From positions 35,863 through 99,862 of the forward strand of contig CAIONQ010000036.1 of the NCBI GenBank assembly GCA_903859705.1: a stretch of 64,000 nt of DNA. Reading direction: 5' to 3'. This document shows, one piece after another, positions 9,139 through 18,046 of this stretch. Position numbers and translations under genes: made by a program. The first letter of the stretch is position 1. Every line of letters begins with the position of its first letter. The notes under the pieces were generated by a model. The model was not told the DNA's origin. It did not search any database and saw only the letters and a list, made by a program, of their open reading frames with translations. The DNA is from an uncultured Chthonomonas sp. (GTDB lineage: Bacteria; Armatimonadota; Chthonomonadetes; Chthonomonadales; Chthonomonadaceae).

Positions 9139-10185
9139 TCAGGCGGTCGGCATTGTGCTGAGATCCATCACAAAACGGTACCTTACCTCGCTCTTGAGCA
9201 TGCGCTCGTAAGCCTCATTGATCTTATCTACAGAGATAATTTCAATGTCGGAAGTTATGCCATGCTCTCCGCAGAAATCCAACATCTCCTGCGTTTCAGC
9301 CAGGCCGCCGATCAGGGAGCCCGCAAGTCTGCGGCGACCGAATATCAGTGGCAAAGCTGCCACGGGCACCGGTTCGCCAACAACACCAAGCATCACCATG
9401 GTTCCATCACGATCGAGCAATGAGATGAGTTTGTTGACTTCGGAGGCTGCGGAAACAGTGTTCAGAATGAGGTCAAAGCTGCCAGCAGCAGCAGTCATCG
9501 CTGCATCATCTTTCGAGATCAGGAAGTGCTTCGCGCCCATCCGCAGTGCATCCTCGCGCTTACGATCGGATGTAGATATTACGGTGACCTCTGCACCCAT
9601 GGCTGCCGCAAGCTTAACGCCCATGTGGCCGAGGCCACCCAGGCCAACGATAGCAACACGCGTGCCTGGCCCGGCACCCCAGGTTCGCAAAGGAGAGTAG
9701 GTGGTGATACCCGCACAAAGAAGAGGAGCCGCGCCATCCAGCGGCAGCGCTGCCGGTATATTGAGAACAAAATCCTCATCCACTACAACAAGCGTCGAGT
9801 AACCGCCCTGCGTTGGTGTGCCATCACGATCGATAGCACCATAGGTGCCTATCATACCAGGGCAGTATTGTTCCAAATCTTCGGCACAGTTTTTACAGGT
9901 TCTGCACGAGTTTACCAGGCATCCAACCCCAACCCGATCGCCGGGTTTACAATTGGTCACGTCACTACCAACCGCTTCAACAATGCCCGCAATTTCGTGG
10001 CCGGGCACCAGTGGGTATTTGCTGAATCCGAGGTCGTTTCGTGTGAAGTGAATATCTGTATGGCAAATACCGCAGTATTTGATATTGATTACAACATCAT
10101 TCGGGCCCGGATCCCGGCGCTTCAGTGCGTATGGACCAAGTGGAGAGGTGGCGTCGAACGCGGCATAACTACTGGCAGAAGGCAT
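9139..10185 (-). CDS. Zinc-dependent NAD(P) alcohol/aldehyde dehydrogenase (CAD/YahK-like)
   Basis: This 348-residue cytosolic medium-chain dehydrogenase interconverts an alcohol and an aldehyde with NAD(P)H. Visible features are the catalytic-zinc block CGICHTDIH with [10 protein letters not shown], the structural-zinc lobe [15 protein letters not shown] with four cysteines, and the Rossmann motif [11 protein letters not shown] near residue 185. STSDRKRED after the second strand suggests preference for NADPH, as in the cinnamyl-alcohol-dehydrogenase-like YahK/AdhA group. Length and layout are normal. The start at 10185 has AAAGGG upstream. It is transcribed alone, with its own terminator. 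It is probably a broad-range aldehyde reductase. Confidence 0.92.
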   Translation of the reverse strand: MPSASSYAAFDATSPLGPYALKRRDPGPNDVVINIKYCGICHTDIHFTRNDLGFSKYPLVPGHEIAGIVEAVGSDVTNCKPGDRVGVGCLVNSCRTCKNCAEDLEQYCPGMIGTYGAIDRDGTPTQGGYSTLVVVDEDFVLNIPAALPLDGAAPLLCAGITTYSPLRTWGAGPGTRVAIVGLGGLGHMGVKLAAAMGAEVTVISTSDRKREDALRMGAKHFLISKDDAAMTAAAGSFDLILNTVSAASEVNKLISLLDRDGTMVMLGVVGEPVPVAALPLIFGRRRLAGSLIGGLAETQEMLDFCGEHGITSDIEIISVDKINEAYERMLKSEVRYRFVMDLSTMPTA

Positions 10186-10432
10186 TTTTTAACCCTTTCA
10201 GCAAACAGGCTGCAGTTTATGGATGCAGCATAAGCAACTGACAGCGGGGAACCGACATGTGTTCCGCTGAGTACTAGATCACTATTTGTTTACGTCTGCG
10301 AACGGAAACTTGCTTCAATACTGGGCTGATTGGGAGACCATCAGTAACGAATTCTGGACCCGTTAACGGTGTTCCAACCGCTGGAATAACCAATGCAACA
10401 GAAATAGTCGAGTGAGCCTCAGCCCGCAATAC

Positions 10433-11530
10433 CTACGTTGATGCTGCCCCGAAGAAACGTTTCTGGAAATAGAGAGCCACGCTCACCAGTGCGATGAGCG
10501 CTGGAACCTCTACCAACGGCCCAATTACAGCAGCAAAGGCGGCTCCTGAGTTTATACCGAACACCGCCACGGCCACTGCTATTGCCAGCTCAAAGTTGTT
10601 ACTTGCCGCAGTAAAGGAGAGGGTTGCCGTTTTCGAATAGTCTGCCCCCATACGCCTACCCATGTAGAACGACACCAGAAACATTACGATAAAGTATATG
10701 AGCAGAGGAATGGCGATCCTGACGACGTCCAATGGAATTTTGACGATATACTCCCCTTTAAGGGAGAACATCACTACAATCGTGAAGAGCAGTGCAACAA
10801 GCGTAAGCGGGCTAATGCGCGGTATAAACTCAGCTTCATACCATGCCTTCCCTTTAACACGAAGTAACACAAATCGGGTTAGCATCCCTGAAAAGAATGG
10901 AATTCCCAGATAGATAAGCACGCTCTCAGCAATGCCCAGCATCGTGATCTTCGACAGATCTACATTGCCAAAACTGCGACCAAAGAGGTGAGGAAGTACC
11001 TTCACAAACAGGTAGGCATATGGGGAAAAGAACAGCACCTGGAAAATTGAGTTGAAAGCAACCAGGCCGGCCGCATACTCCGGGTCGCCCTTTGCCAGAT
11101 CGTTCCAAACGATAACCATGGCAATGCACCGTGCAAGCCCAATCATGATCAAACCGATGCAATATTCCGGCTTATCAGAAAGGAACGCAAGCGCCAGAGC
11201 GAACATCAACAACGGGCCAATGATCCAGTTTTGAACCAGTGATAGTGCTAACACTTTCTTGTTTTGAAATACTTTACCAAGCTCCTCGTACTTTACCTTT
11301 GCAAGAGGAGGATACATCATTACGATCAGGCCAACTGCAATTGGTATAGATGTGGTTCCAACCGATAACCCTGTAATGCCTTTTACTACCGCCGGGGCAA
11401 AATAGCCAAGCGCCACACCAATCGCCATTGCGAGAAAAATCCAGAGGGTGAGATATCGGTCCAAAAACGACAATCTACCACTGATCGTGGGATGGCAGGT
11501 TGGTGCGCCAACCGTTTGCGGTTTACTCAA
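10433..11530 (-). CDS. acr3: ACR3-family arsenite efflux transporter
   Basis: This 365-residue inner-membrane protein has about ten hydrophobic helices and exports arsenite using the proton gradient. The family signature [19 protein letters not shown] is present with its essential cysteine, together with [16 protein letters not shown] and [19 protein letters not shown]. The translation start is a TTG with AAGGGA six bases upstream. It follows arsC after 105 bases on the same strand and is the export step of the arsenic set arsR-arsC-acr3. Confidence in both family and role is high. Confidence 0.96.
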   Translation of the reverse strand: MSKPQTVGAPTCHPTISGRLSFLDRYLTLWIFLAMAIGVALGYFAPAVVKGITGLSVGTTSIPIAVGLIVMMYPPLAKVKYEELGKVFQNKKVLALSLVQNWIIGPLLMFALALAFLSDKPEYCIGLIMIGLARCIAMVIVWNDLAKGDPEYAAGLVAFNSIFQVLFFSPYAYLFVKVLPHLFGRSFGNVDLSKITMLGIAESVLIYLGIPFFSGMLTRFVLLRVKGKAWYEAEFIPRISPLTLVALLFTIVVMFSLKGEYIVKIPLDVVRIAIPLLIYFIVMFLVSFYMGRRMGADYSKTATLSFTAASNNFELAIAVAVAVFGINSGAAFAAVIGPLVEVPALIALVSVALYFQKRFFGAAST

Positions 11531-11635
11531 CAGAGGTCCCTTCCAAAATACTTGTATTCAAAATCGCATAAATCACAGGTAAACAGCTCAGCTAACACCA
11601 GGGATGTTACTTAGCAAGTAACCAGGTGCTCATCC

Positions 11636-12043
11636 CTACGCGCTCATCTCATCCAGCATATGCTCAACGCGTACCCGGATCTGATCTCTAATCTCGCGAA
11701 CACGCTCCAGGGATTGCCCCTTAGGATCATCCAGTCCCCAATCTTCCGTAACCATGAATCTGGCGGGGCACGATGCCGCATCCACACCACACCCCATCGT
11801 GATTACTCGGGATGCCTTCCCTGCCATCTCTGTGGTGATCAGCTTTGGTTTCTGATCTGCCATCGAGATTCCAATCTCATCCATTACCTGAACAGCCACA
11901 GGGTTGAGTGTTGCCCCACCCTCAGTTCCAGCCGACTCCGAAATGACACTTAGACCACGCTCGGCGGCAAGATGCCGGGTAAACGCCTCTGCCATCTGTG
12001 AGCGGCCCGCATTATGAACACAAACAAACAGGATTATTTGCAC
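11636..12043 (-). CDS. arsC: Arsenate reductase, low-molecular-weight phosphatase type
   Basis: This 135-residue cytosolic enzyme reduces arsenate to arsenite so that Acr3 can export it. The phosphatase-like P-loop Cys8-VHNAG-Arg14-SQMAEA is intact. Two further cysteines, Cys85 and Cys92 in MGCGVDAASC, are placed as the resolving pair of thioredoxin-linked ArsC proteins. EDWGLDDPKGQ carries the general-acid Asp-Pro. The start is a GTG with GGGAGG upstream. It lies 106 bases after arsR and 105 before acr3. Confidence 0.95.
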   Translation of the reverse strand: MQIILFVCVHNAGRSQMAEAFTRHLAAERGLSVISESAGTEGGATLNPVAVQVMDEIGISMADQKPKLITTEMAGKASRVITMGCGVDAASCPARFMVTEDWGLDDPKGQSLERVREIRDQIRVRVEHMLDEMSA

Positions 12044-12149
12044 TTAAGCCTCCCACTTAGCACTTCTCTGCAGAGATACAAACAGGTGAGCGTAACCTCT
12101 GATTACGGTAGATTGCGCTGCCCCGCTCCGCTGCAGATTCACCAGGTGA

Positions 12150-12518
12150 TCAGCAGCAGCTCTCCGGTTTAGCGGGTTCAGCCGCATCGCAACAACAGGT
12201 CAGAAACTCAGTAAGCTGTGTTACTGCTTCGGTGTTTGCAGCAAACACCGAGAATTTGCCGCGCTTTTCGGTATGAATAAGGCCAGCCAGCCTCAGCTCT
12301 TTCAGATGTTGAGACACCCGCGAGTTGATCTGCGACTCCCCGGTTACATGGCAGCACACTTCACCAGCCGTTGGGCCATCGGCACGGCGAACATCGCCGT
12401 TATCGTCTACAGAAACGGCGCCGCTGCATGCCGCCAAGAAACGAAATATCTTTAGCCGAGTAGGATCTGAAAGCGCACGAAACATCGTTGCAGCTTCTGC
12501 ATCGCTCATTTCAGCCAT
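12150..12518 (-). CDS. arsR: ArsR-family As(III)-responsive repressor
   Basis: This winged-helix repressor of 122 residues has the typical LSDPTRLKIFRFL helix and a recognition region SQINSRVSQHLKELRLAGLI, with wing HTEKRGKFSVFA. It carries many cysteines: 31, 55-56 (VCCHV), 108-110 (TCCC) and 121-122 at the very end. I chose the ATG at 12518 because AGGA sits five bases upstream. Three more ATGs lie in frame between 12542 and 12530, but using them would put a candidate operator inside the coding region. It heads the arsR-arsC-acr3 unit and probably represses all three genes until As(III) binds. Confidence 0.92.
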   Translation of the reverse strand: MAEMSDAEAATMFRALSDPTRLKIFRFLAACSGAVSVDDNGDVRRADGPTAGEVCCHVTGESQINSRVSQHLKELRLAGLIHTEKRGKFSVFAANTEAVTQLTEFLTCCCDAAEPAKPESCC

Positions 12519-12529
12519 ATGTTTCCTCA

Positions 12530-12539
12530 TTTCATGAAA
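12530..12539. promoter_or_regulatory. Candidate ArsR operator
   Basis: TTTCATGAAA is a perfect 10-bp palindrome 11 bases upstream of the preferred arsR start. Its position in the leader suits autorepression by the ArsR dimer. No experimental or comparative support is available from the sequence alone. Confidence 0.4.
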
Positions 12540-12605
12540 CATTAAAATGAATCTACCCCATTTTTGATCCTGAATTCAAGTGGGGTACAGGAGTTTATAT
12601 TCGCT

Positions 12606-12926
12606 TCAGGGCAGGACAGTATCGTACACCTGAACGCGCGACCAAACATGCTTGCATGCCGCAATAAACGCCAGATGATCGGGATGATCCTGATACACAT
12701 CGTGCGCAGCCGCATCGGCAAACCCCACCGCAAGCCCAACGCCGTAACTGTTATCCACAACGTCCCTGTCTGTACCTGCCGGAATGCCCGCGCCCAGGTA
12801 TAAAACACCCGGAATGCCACTCAGATGCTGATTAATGCCTGCCAGCAGTATAGAGGTGTCGTCCTCACTGCCGGGGTTGGCAAGCCAGAAGTACACCATG
12901 TGAATGAACTTAATGTTGTTCGGCAC
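12606..12926 (-). CDS. Dabb (stress-responsive alpha/beta barrel) domain protein
   Basis: A 106-residue single-domain protein of the dimeric alpha-beta barrel superfamily. The opening FIHMVYFWLANPGSED corresponds to the Dabb 'HVVLFWLK' strand, and DHPDHLAFIAACKHVW is the usual 'hp.H..f' helix. The GTG start has AAGGAGA six bases upstream. It follows the GH16 gene by 43 bases and probably shares its transcript. The substrate is unknown; some relatives are small lyases or cyclases, others stress proteins. Confidence 0.85.
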   Translation of the reverse strand: MPNNIKFIHMVYFWLANPGSEDDTSILLAGINQHLSGIPGVLYLGAGIPAGTDRDVVDNSYGVGLAVGFADAAAHDVYQDHPDHLAFIAACKHVWSRVQVYDTVLP

Positions 12927-12969
12927 TCTTTTCTCCTTTGTTTCAGTCGCTGCCCTGTGCGGGGCTTAG

Positions 12970-13824
12970 CTACGGCTGCGCAGTGGTTGAAGTTTGTTGA
13001 TAAACACGCACGTAATCCACTTCAAATTTACCCGGGAATGTTGTGTTGTCCGGGTTACCTCCATTGGCACCGCCAATGGCCAGATTGAGAATCATATAGT
13101 GTGGCTGCTTGAATGGGGAAACCCCATTGCTACCAACATTGATGGCCCTTTCAAGGGGTACTTCATTCAATAATCGATTGTCCACAAACAGCTTTATTGC
13201 CTCGGCAGTCCAATCCATGCGCCAAATATGAAACTTCTTCGCCCAGTCTTTATCCGTCTTGTTCAGGTCCGTTAAGGGGAATTTATTTGATGCCCAAACG
13301 GCCTGCCACCGCTTTCCGCTGCCCCAGGCAACATTCGCCAGCAGATTGCCTCGGTAGTACTCCATGATGTCTATTTCGCCATTGGAGGGCCATTCGCCAT
13401 CTTGCCCAAGAGTCCAGAAAGCCGGCCACATTCCGGGGCGTGTATCGATTCGGGCACGCATTTCAAACCTTCCATAAAGCCAGCTGTGCTTGCCTCTGGT
13501 GGTAATGCTTGCCGAAGTAAACTGTGCGTTGGCTCGGTTCTTGCGCCAGTCTGAACTGCCAGGCACATAGTCTGGATTGGGCTTCTGCTCTCTCCGTGCT
13601 TCTATTACCAGGTTGCCACCCTTGCAAACAGCATTTGCCGGCTGGTACCACTGATCCTCTTCGTTCCGCACAAAGCCGTTTTCGTATTCCCAGTCTGCCG
13701 GGTTTGGCGCTCCCTGCTTGTTAAACTCGTCGCTCCAAACCAGCGTCCACCCATCCACCGCAACGGCATTCGTTGGGCTGAAACCGAACATCGCACATGC
13801 CGCTGCAACTATTGAGACGATCAT
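12970..13824 (-). CDS. Secreted glycoside hydrolase family 16 (beta-glucanase-like)
   Basis: The 284-residue product has a signal peptide (IVSIVAAACAMFGF ... NAVA), then the GH16 jelly-roll. WTLVWSDEFNKQGAPNPADW opens the domain. The catalytic motif GEIDIMEYY (nucleophile Glu, helper Asp, acid/base Glu) is near residue 150, and HIWRMDWTAEAIKLFVDN and FEVDYVRVYQ close it. Such enzymes cut beta-1,3 or beta-1,3/1,4 glucans such as laminarin. I placed the start at 13824: the longer frame to 13902 would overlap the upstream protease gene, and AAGGA lies 12 bases before this ATG. It lies 29 bases after the CPBP gene, probably in one operon. Confidence 0.92.
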   Translation of the reverse strand: MIVSIVAAACAMFGFSPTNAVAVDGWTLVWSDEFNKQGAPNPADWEYENGFVRNEEDQWYQPANAVCKGGNLVIEARREQKPNPDYVPGSSDWRKNRANAQFTSASITTRGKHSWLYGRFEMRARIDTRPGMWPAFWTLGQDGEWPSNGEIDIMEYYRGNLLANVAWGSGKRWQAVWASNKFPLTDLNKTDKDWAKKFHIWRMDWTAEAIKLFVDNRLLNEVPLERAINVGSNGVSPFKQPHYMILNLAIGGANGGNPDNTTFPGKFEVDYVRVYQQTSTTAQP

Positions 13825-13853
13825 AGTTTTCAGATCCTTCTGGAGATACGAAA

Positions 13854-14864
13854 TCAGCCTTGCGCTTGCTTGCGCCAACCGGGATGGATATACCGTTTCC
13901 ATTGCGCCTCTGTGTTGGCTTCCGCGTGTATCGGCGCATATTTATAGATTATGAATGCTGCAAGCAGATGAATAATCACTGCTACAATGCTCCCCTCTGG
14001 GCCGGCAGTTCCTCCGCTCAACCAGGCTGGCCCATGTGGGAGAGAGTTCAACAGGTAGCCAGGAACCTTTGTTCCACTATCCGCAACGCCGAATAGAAAA
14101 CTTTGCCCCCAATCCCACGATGCATGCAGCCCAACCGCAAGCCACAGTGATCTGGTTTTAAGTATGCAAACGGTAAGCAGAATAGCGGCTGCAAACACAT
14201 CGATAATACCGGCAGGGTTTTCACCCGGATTGTGCATATGAGCCATAGAAAACAACAGGCTGGTGATAAACACCGCAAACTTTAACCCGGCTGCATCGGA
14301 AAGGTTCTGCAACAGATATCCTCTAAAGCAGAACTCCTCAAACAGGCCAACACATAGAAAGCCCAGCCCCATAATCGTGCCCCACTTCACGGCGGCGGGC
14401 AGGCCCTCATTAAACCCGGCAAAAGAGTAGGCGCCGCAAATCCGCAGGAGTGTCATGGTTATGCCGATAAGAACAACGCCAATTACAAATCCGGCACACA
14501 ATTCCGGCAAAGTCCTGTGATGAAAAGGCAGCCCAAGGCTCGATATAGGGCGCTTCTCTATTGCAACCGCAGGTACCAGAGCAGCAGCAAAAGCAATAGC
14601 AAATAGCACTGCCATAGCAACAAAGTTTAAGTACAGCGCCATGCTATTGGTGCGGGGGTTGAAATTCCTCAATGCTGGCACCATGCTGAGCAAAAAACTG
14701 AATGCAAGTGCCCCAGCGCCAGTAATTATCAGCCAAATCAACAGGCGCCAGCCAGAGCGCACACCCCTGGCGTTATGCAACACTCCTGGCTTAATATCTC
14801 TGGTATTCTGCTGGTGGCGCATTTTATCGCCAACGTCTATCTTGGTGCTATGCTCTGTTTCCAA
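13854..14864 (-). CDS. CPBP (CAAX-like) intramembrane metalloprotease
   Basis: This 336-residue polytopic membrane protein has about eight hydrophobic helices. The active-site motifs of the ABI/CPBP family are visible: FEEFCFRGYL (EExxxR), FSMAHMHNP (first conserved His with Asn), and GLHASWDWGQSF. Families of this type cleave within membranes or act as bacteriocin-immunity proteins. The TTG start at 14864 is preceded by AGGGGA; an ATG at 14822 is an alternative. It is the first gene of a probable group with GH16 and Dabb; the functional link is not obvious. Confidence 0.88.
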   Translation of the reverse strand: METEHSTKIDVGDKMRHQQNTRDIKPGVLHNARGVRSGWRLLIWLIITGAGALAFSFLLSMVPALRNFNPRTNSMALYLNFVAMAVLFAIAFAAALVPAVAIEKRPISSLGLPFHHRTLPELCAGFVIGVVLIGITMTLLRICGAYSFAGFNEGLPAAVKWGTIMGLGFLCVGLFEEFCFRGYLLQNLSDAAGLKFAVFITSLLFSMAHMHNPGENPAGIIDVFAAAILLTVCILKTRSLWLAVGLHASWDWGQSFLFGVADSGTKVPGYLLNSLPHGPAWLSGGTAGPEGSIVAVIIHLLAAFIIYKYAPIHAEANTEAQWKRYIHPGWRKQAQG

Positions 14865-15143
14865 GCTTCCCCTTATTCATCCAATCAACCGAACAGTAGT
14901 GTATAGTATCAGAATACGCCGTTGTTGTGCCCGGGTTTCTATAGTAACGTGTGACATTAACCACTTTCCGTACTGCGCCACTGGCTGAAAATCTGTAATA
15001 TTTTATCTTTCAAGCCGTTCGTTTGGGCATTCGGCTCAGTGAGTTAACCTGCGCATAAACATCCTGCGGTATCATTTTCTTCAAGATGAATACCATGTGC
15101 GAAGCATGCGGTAGCAATGTGAATACGGACTGGACCATTACAA

Positions 15144-17639
15144 ATGAGAAGTGTTAAGAGATCACTGGCATTATGTGCGGTTGGCGCACTGGCCGCTGCG
15201 GCGGCAGCCAGAACAGGGCATGTACACCAGCCTGCTGCGAAAACGCTGCCCGGTTCGCGCACCCAGGATGGCGGGCTTGTACTGCCGAGCGGGTGGAAGC
15301 TTACGCCGGCAGGGCGCCACATTTCGCTTGCTGGGGATATGCCGTTGGGATTGGTCTTTTCCCCGGATGGTCGCAACCTGCTGGTTAGCACCGCCGGCTT
15401 TCATGATCATGGCCTTGCAGTTATCGATGCTGCCACCGAAAAGGTAACAGATACAGTGTCCCTTTACAGGGCATGGAACGGACTGGCGATCTCAGCAGAT
15501 GGCAAAGATGTGTACGTTGCTTCAGGCCAATTTCCCAGGCCCGATTACAAAGCAACGCTTGTAACGCAGGTTGCTACCTCTCAAATGATAGACCAGCTTA
15601 CAACGCCTGTTCACCATCTTACAGCCTCGGGTGGTAAGTTAGCCCTTGCGGCCGGTGTGCCGGTGCGTGGTATGGGCGAAGGCAGATACACGGCAGGAGT
15701 TGCCATTGGCCCTAATGGCTCGCTGTATGTGCTCGATATTAATCACGATACGGTTTACCACGTAAACCGAACCACCGGGCAAACAGTGGCACAGCAGGCA
15801 ACCGGATATCGCCCCTACGCAATTGCTGTATCGGCAGATGGCAAAGAGGTTGCCGTAGCAAACTGGGGAGGCGGCAGCGTGATGTTGCTGGACCCGGCAA
15901 CCCTTGAAGTAAAATCCACCATCGAAGTGGGCAGCCACCCGAACGCGCTTCTGTATGCGCGCGATGGCAGCCTGTTTGTTGCCTGCGGCGGCGAAAACCG
16001 CGTTGCGGTGATTAGAGGCGGAGCAGTTGTTGAAAGCATCAACACGGCACTGGAACCGAAATCCCCCATTGGCACCACCCCGGATGCGCTGGCCATATCT
16101 CCAGATCAATCGGTACTGTTTGTTGCCTGTGCCGATATCAATGCTGTTGCCACAGTAGCGCTGAACAAGCATGGTGCCAGCAAAGTAAGCGGGTTTATAC
16201 CCACGGGCTGGTACCCCAGTGCACTCACAGTATCGCCAGATGGCAAGCGCCTGTACGTCGGCACCGGCAAGGGGCTGAACTTCCGCAGCAATTTCCCTGG
16301 CCTGGGCCATGATCAAGAGACTACCGACGACGGTAAAAATAAGTACGATTACATTGGTAATGTTCTGAATGGCACCGTATCTGTGGTGGATATGCCTAAT
16401 GCAAAACAGCGCGATGCGTACACCGCACAGGTTCGCAAAAACGGGCCCGGTAAAGGTGTTGTATCTGCCAGCCCGGAGCAAGAAAAACGGGCAAAATCCG
16501 CATTTAGCCACATCAAGCACGTGGTGTATATCATCCGAGAAAACCGAACATACGATCAGGTATTCGGTGATATACAAGGCGCCAATGGTGAGCCAAAGCT
16601 AACGATGTATGGCGAGCAGGTTACACCCAATGCGCATGCGCTGGCTCGGCGCACCACTCTGCTGGATAACCTGTACTGCAGCGGGGAAGTATCTGAAGAT
16701 GGCCACCAATGGTGCAATGCCGCCTATGTAACGGACTTTAAGACGCGCGCCTGGATTGCCAGTTATAGCGACCATGGCGAGCCCGATGCCGATGAGCGCC
16801 TGAGCACCAGCCCTGCCGGTTACCTGTGGGATAACTGTGGTAAGCACGGCAAAACCTACAGGGCATATGGTGAGGCAGCGAGCTTTAAGTCGACACCTAC
16901 CACCGCACCAGTTTTCACCGGCCCCGCAGCGCTGAAAGGGCACAGCAGCGAAGCGTGGTACCTGGCAAGTAAGAAACCAGACGTACGTGATTACGAGCGA
17001 ATTGATGCCTTTATTCAGGAACTGCACGATGCAGAGCACACGGGTAAATGGCCAAACTACATGGTTATGAGCCTTGGCGAAGATCACACCCACGGCTTGA
17101 GTGCCGGTGCGTATTCCCCATTTGCATGCGTCGCTTCTAACGACCTCGCACTCGGCAAGCTGGTGGAGGCTGTATCCCACAGTAAGTTCTGGAAGGAGAC
17201 AGCCATCTTCGTTATTGAAGACGACGCTCAGGATGGCCCGGACCATGTGGATGCACACCGTACCGCAGGGCTGGTGATATCCCCGTATACCCGGCGTGCG
17301 GCAGTGGACAGCACGCTTTACACCACGGCGGGCATGATCCGCACAATGGAAATGATACTGAGCCTGCCACCCATGACAATACACGACAAGCTGGCGACGC
17401 CAATGTACGGCTGCTTTACTTCGGAGCCAGACTTCAGCCCTTACATCGCAATAACGCCGAAGGTGAACCTGATGGCGAAAAATGCAAAGGCCGGCGAGCC
17501 TGCCCGAATATCGGCTACCCTTGATTTTAAGGGATACGATAGGGCCGATCCTGCAATCCTGAACAAGCTGCTGTGGGAAGATGCCCACCCCGGCACTCCC
17601 GTACCCGCGTCTGTCCGGAGTGGTGTACTTACCCGATAA
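15144..17639 (+). CDS. YncE-type beta-propeller / phosphoesterase-family fusion protein (second copy)
   Basis: This 831-residue secreted protein has the same architecture as the gene at 3520-6060. An N-terminal signal (SLALCAVGALAAAAAA) is followed by propeller repeats (LVFSPDGRNLLVST, VSADGKEVAVANWGGGSVMLLD, ISPDQSVLFVACADINAVATV). A PF04185-type domain starts at about residue 455: VVYIIRENRTYDQVFGDI, GEVSEDGHQWCNAAYV, GEDHTHG near 644 and IEDDAQDGPDHVDAHR near 690. The two proteins agree closely in these blocks and at the C-terminus (AILNKLLWED), so they arose by duplication. The metal-binding residues look intact. The ribosome site is weak. A strong terminator follows directly. Confidence 0.88.
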   Translation: MRSVKRSLALCAVGALAAAAAARTGHVHQPAAKTLPGSRTQDGGLVLPSGWKLTPAGRHISLAGDMPLGLVFSPDGRNLLVSTAGFHDHGLAVIDAATEKVTDTVSLYRAWNGLAISADGKDVYVASGQFPRPDYKATLVTQVATSQMIDQLTTPVHHLTASGGKLALAAGVPVRGMGEGRYTAGVAIGPNGSLYVLDINHDTVYHVNRTTGQTVAQQATGYRPYAIAVSADGKEVAVANWGGGSVMLLDPATLEVKSTIEVGSHPNALLYARDGSLFVACGGENRVAVIRGGAVVESINTALEPKSPIGTTPDALAISPDQSVLFVACADINAVATVALNKHGASKVSGFIPTGWYPSALTVSPDGKRLYVGTGKGLNFRSNFPGLGHDQETTDDGKNKYDYIGNVLNGTVSVVDMPNAKQRDAYTAQVRKNGPGKGVVSASPEQEKRAKSAFSHIKHVVYIIRENRTYDQVFGDIQGANGEPKLTMYGEQVTPNAHALARRTTLLDNLYCSGEVSEDGHQWCNAAYVTDFKTRAWIASYSDHGEPDADERLSTSPAGYLWDNCGKHGKTYRAYGEAASFKSTPTTAPVFTGPAALKGHSSEAWYLASKKPDVRDYERIDAFIQELHDAEHTGKWPNYMVMSLGEDHTHGLSAGAYSPFACVASNDLALGKLVEAVSHSKFWKETAIFVIEDDAQDGPDHVDAHRTAGLVISPYTRRAAVDSTLYTTAGMIRTMEMILSLPPMTIHDKLATPMYGCFTSEPDFSPYIAITPKVNLMAKNAKAGEPARISATLDFKGYDRADPAILNKLLWEDAHPGTPVPASVRSGVLTR

Positions 17640-17657
17640 CTTAGCTCAAGCGGCCCG

Positions 17658-17700
17658 GAAAGCGCCTGCTGACAACCGTCAGTAGGCGCTTTCTTTTTTA
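17658..17700. terminator. Strong terminator after the second phosphoesterase gene
   Basis: GAAAGCGCCTGCTGAC at 17658-17673 pairs with the arm at 17678-17693 (one mismatch) around an AACC loop, followed by a six-T run. The right arm overlaps the last codons and stop of the convergent lipoprotein gene. Confidence 0.85.
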
Positions 17701-17936
17701 CCGCTCTCTTTGGCAGGCGTAGATGCCGTGGACTCCGCATCGGTAGCCTGCGGCGGCAGCGATGCCTCAGTGGCCCTGCCCTGATGCACATTATCTACAG
17801 GCGTATCTGCGGTGGCAGCTCCCTTTACAGGCGCGCCATCGGAATAATCCACGTTACGTTTGCAACCTGCAAATGTGCAGCAAACGACTATTGCTACAAC
17901 TGCCGCAAGGCGCGAGGTGGTGGTGTTTGTAATCAT
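17679..17936 (-). CDS. Small lipoprotein, unknown function
   Basis: An 85-residue product with an N-terminal lipoprotein signal (ITNTTTSRLAAVVAIVVCC) ending in the lipobox TFAGC. The mature chain is short, polar and low in complexity (ADTPVDNVHQG, TESTASTPAKESGKK), probably disordered. The start at 17936 has AGGAGA seven bases upstream. A longer frame to 17993 would run into the terminator of the oxidoreductase gene, so it is rejected. Its last codons form part of the terminator hairpin of the convergent phosphoesterase gene. No homologue is recognised. Confidence 0.7.
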   Translation of the reverse strand: MITNTTTSRLAAVVAIVVCCTFAGCKRNVDYSDGAPVKGAATADTPVDNVHQGRATEASLPPQATDAESTASTPAKESGKKESAY

Positions 17937-17960
17937 TTCCGGTCTCCTTATCCTGGCTAA

Positions 17961-18008
17961 AAAGTAGGCGGGCTGTAAAGCGCCAGTGTTCACTTTACAG
18001 CCCGCCTA
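17961..18008 (-). terminator. Terminator of the TPR-cytochrome-oxidoreductase operon
   Basis: The 16-base arm TAGGCGGGCTGTAAAG at 17965-17980 pairs perfectly with 17993-18008 around a 12-base loop. On the minus strand CTTTTT follows. It ends transcription of the Gfo/Idh/MocA gene. Confidence 0.85.
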
Positions 18009-18046
18009 TTAAGCCGAGGTTAGGAGCCTGTTAAATATTGGTTCGG

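Noticed and set aside
15087..15158. A 23-codon leader frame overlapping the start of the second phosphoesterase gene
   Set aside because: It has no ribosome site and no attenuator-like codon run or hairpin; probably chance.
16599..17588. A 329-codon frame opposite the second phosphoesterase gene
   Set aside because: Antisense of a conserved coding region; cysteine-rich nonsense composition.
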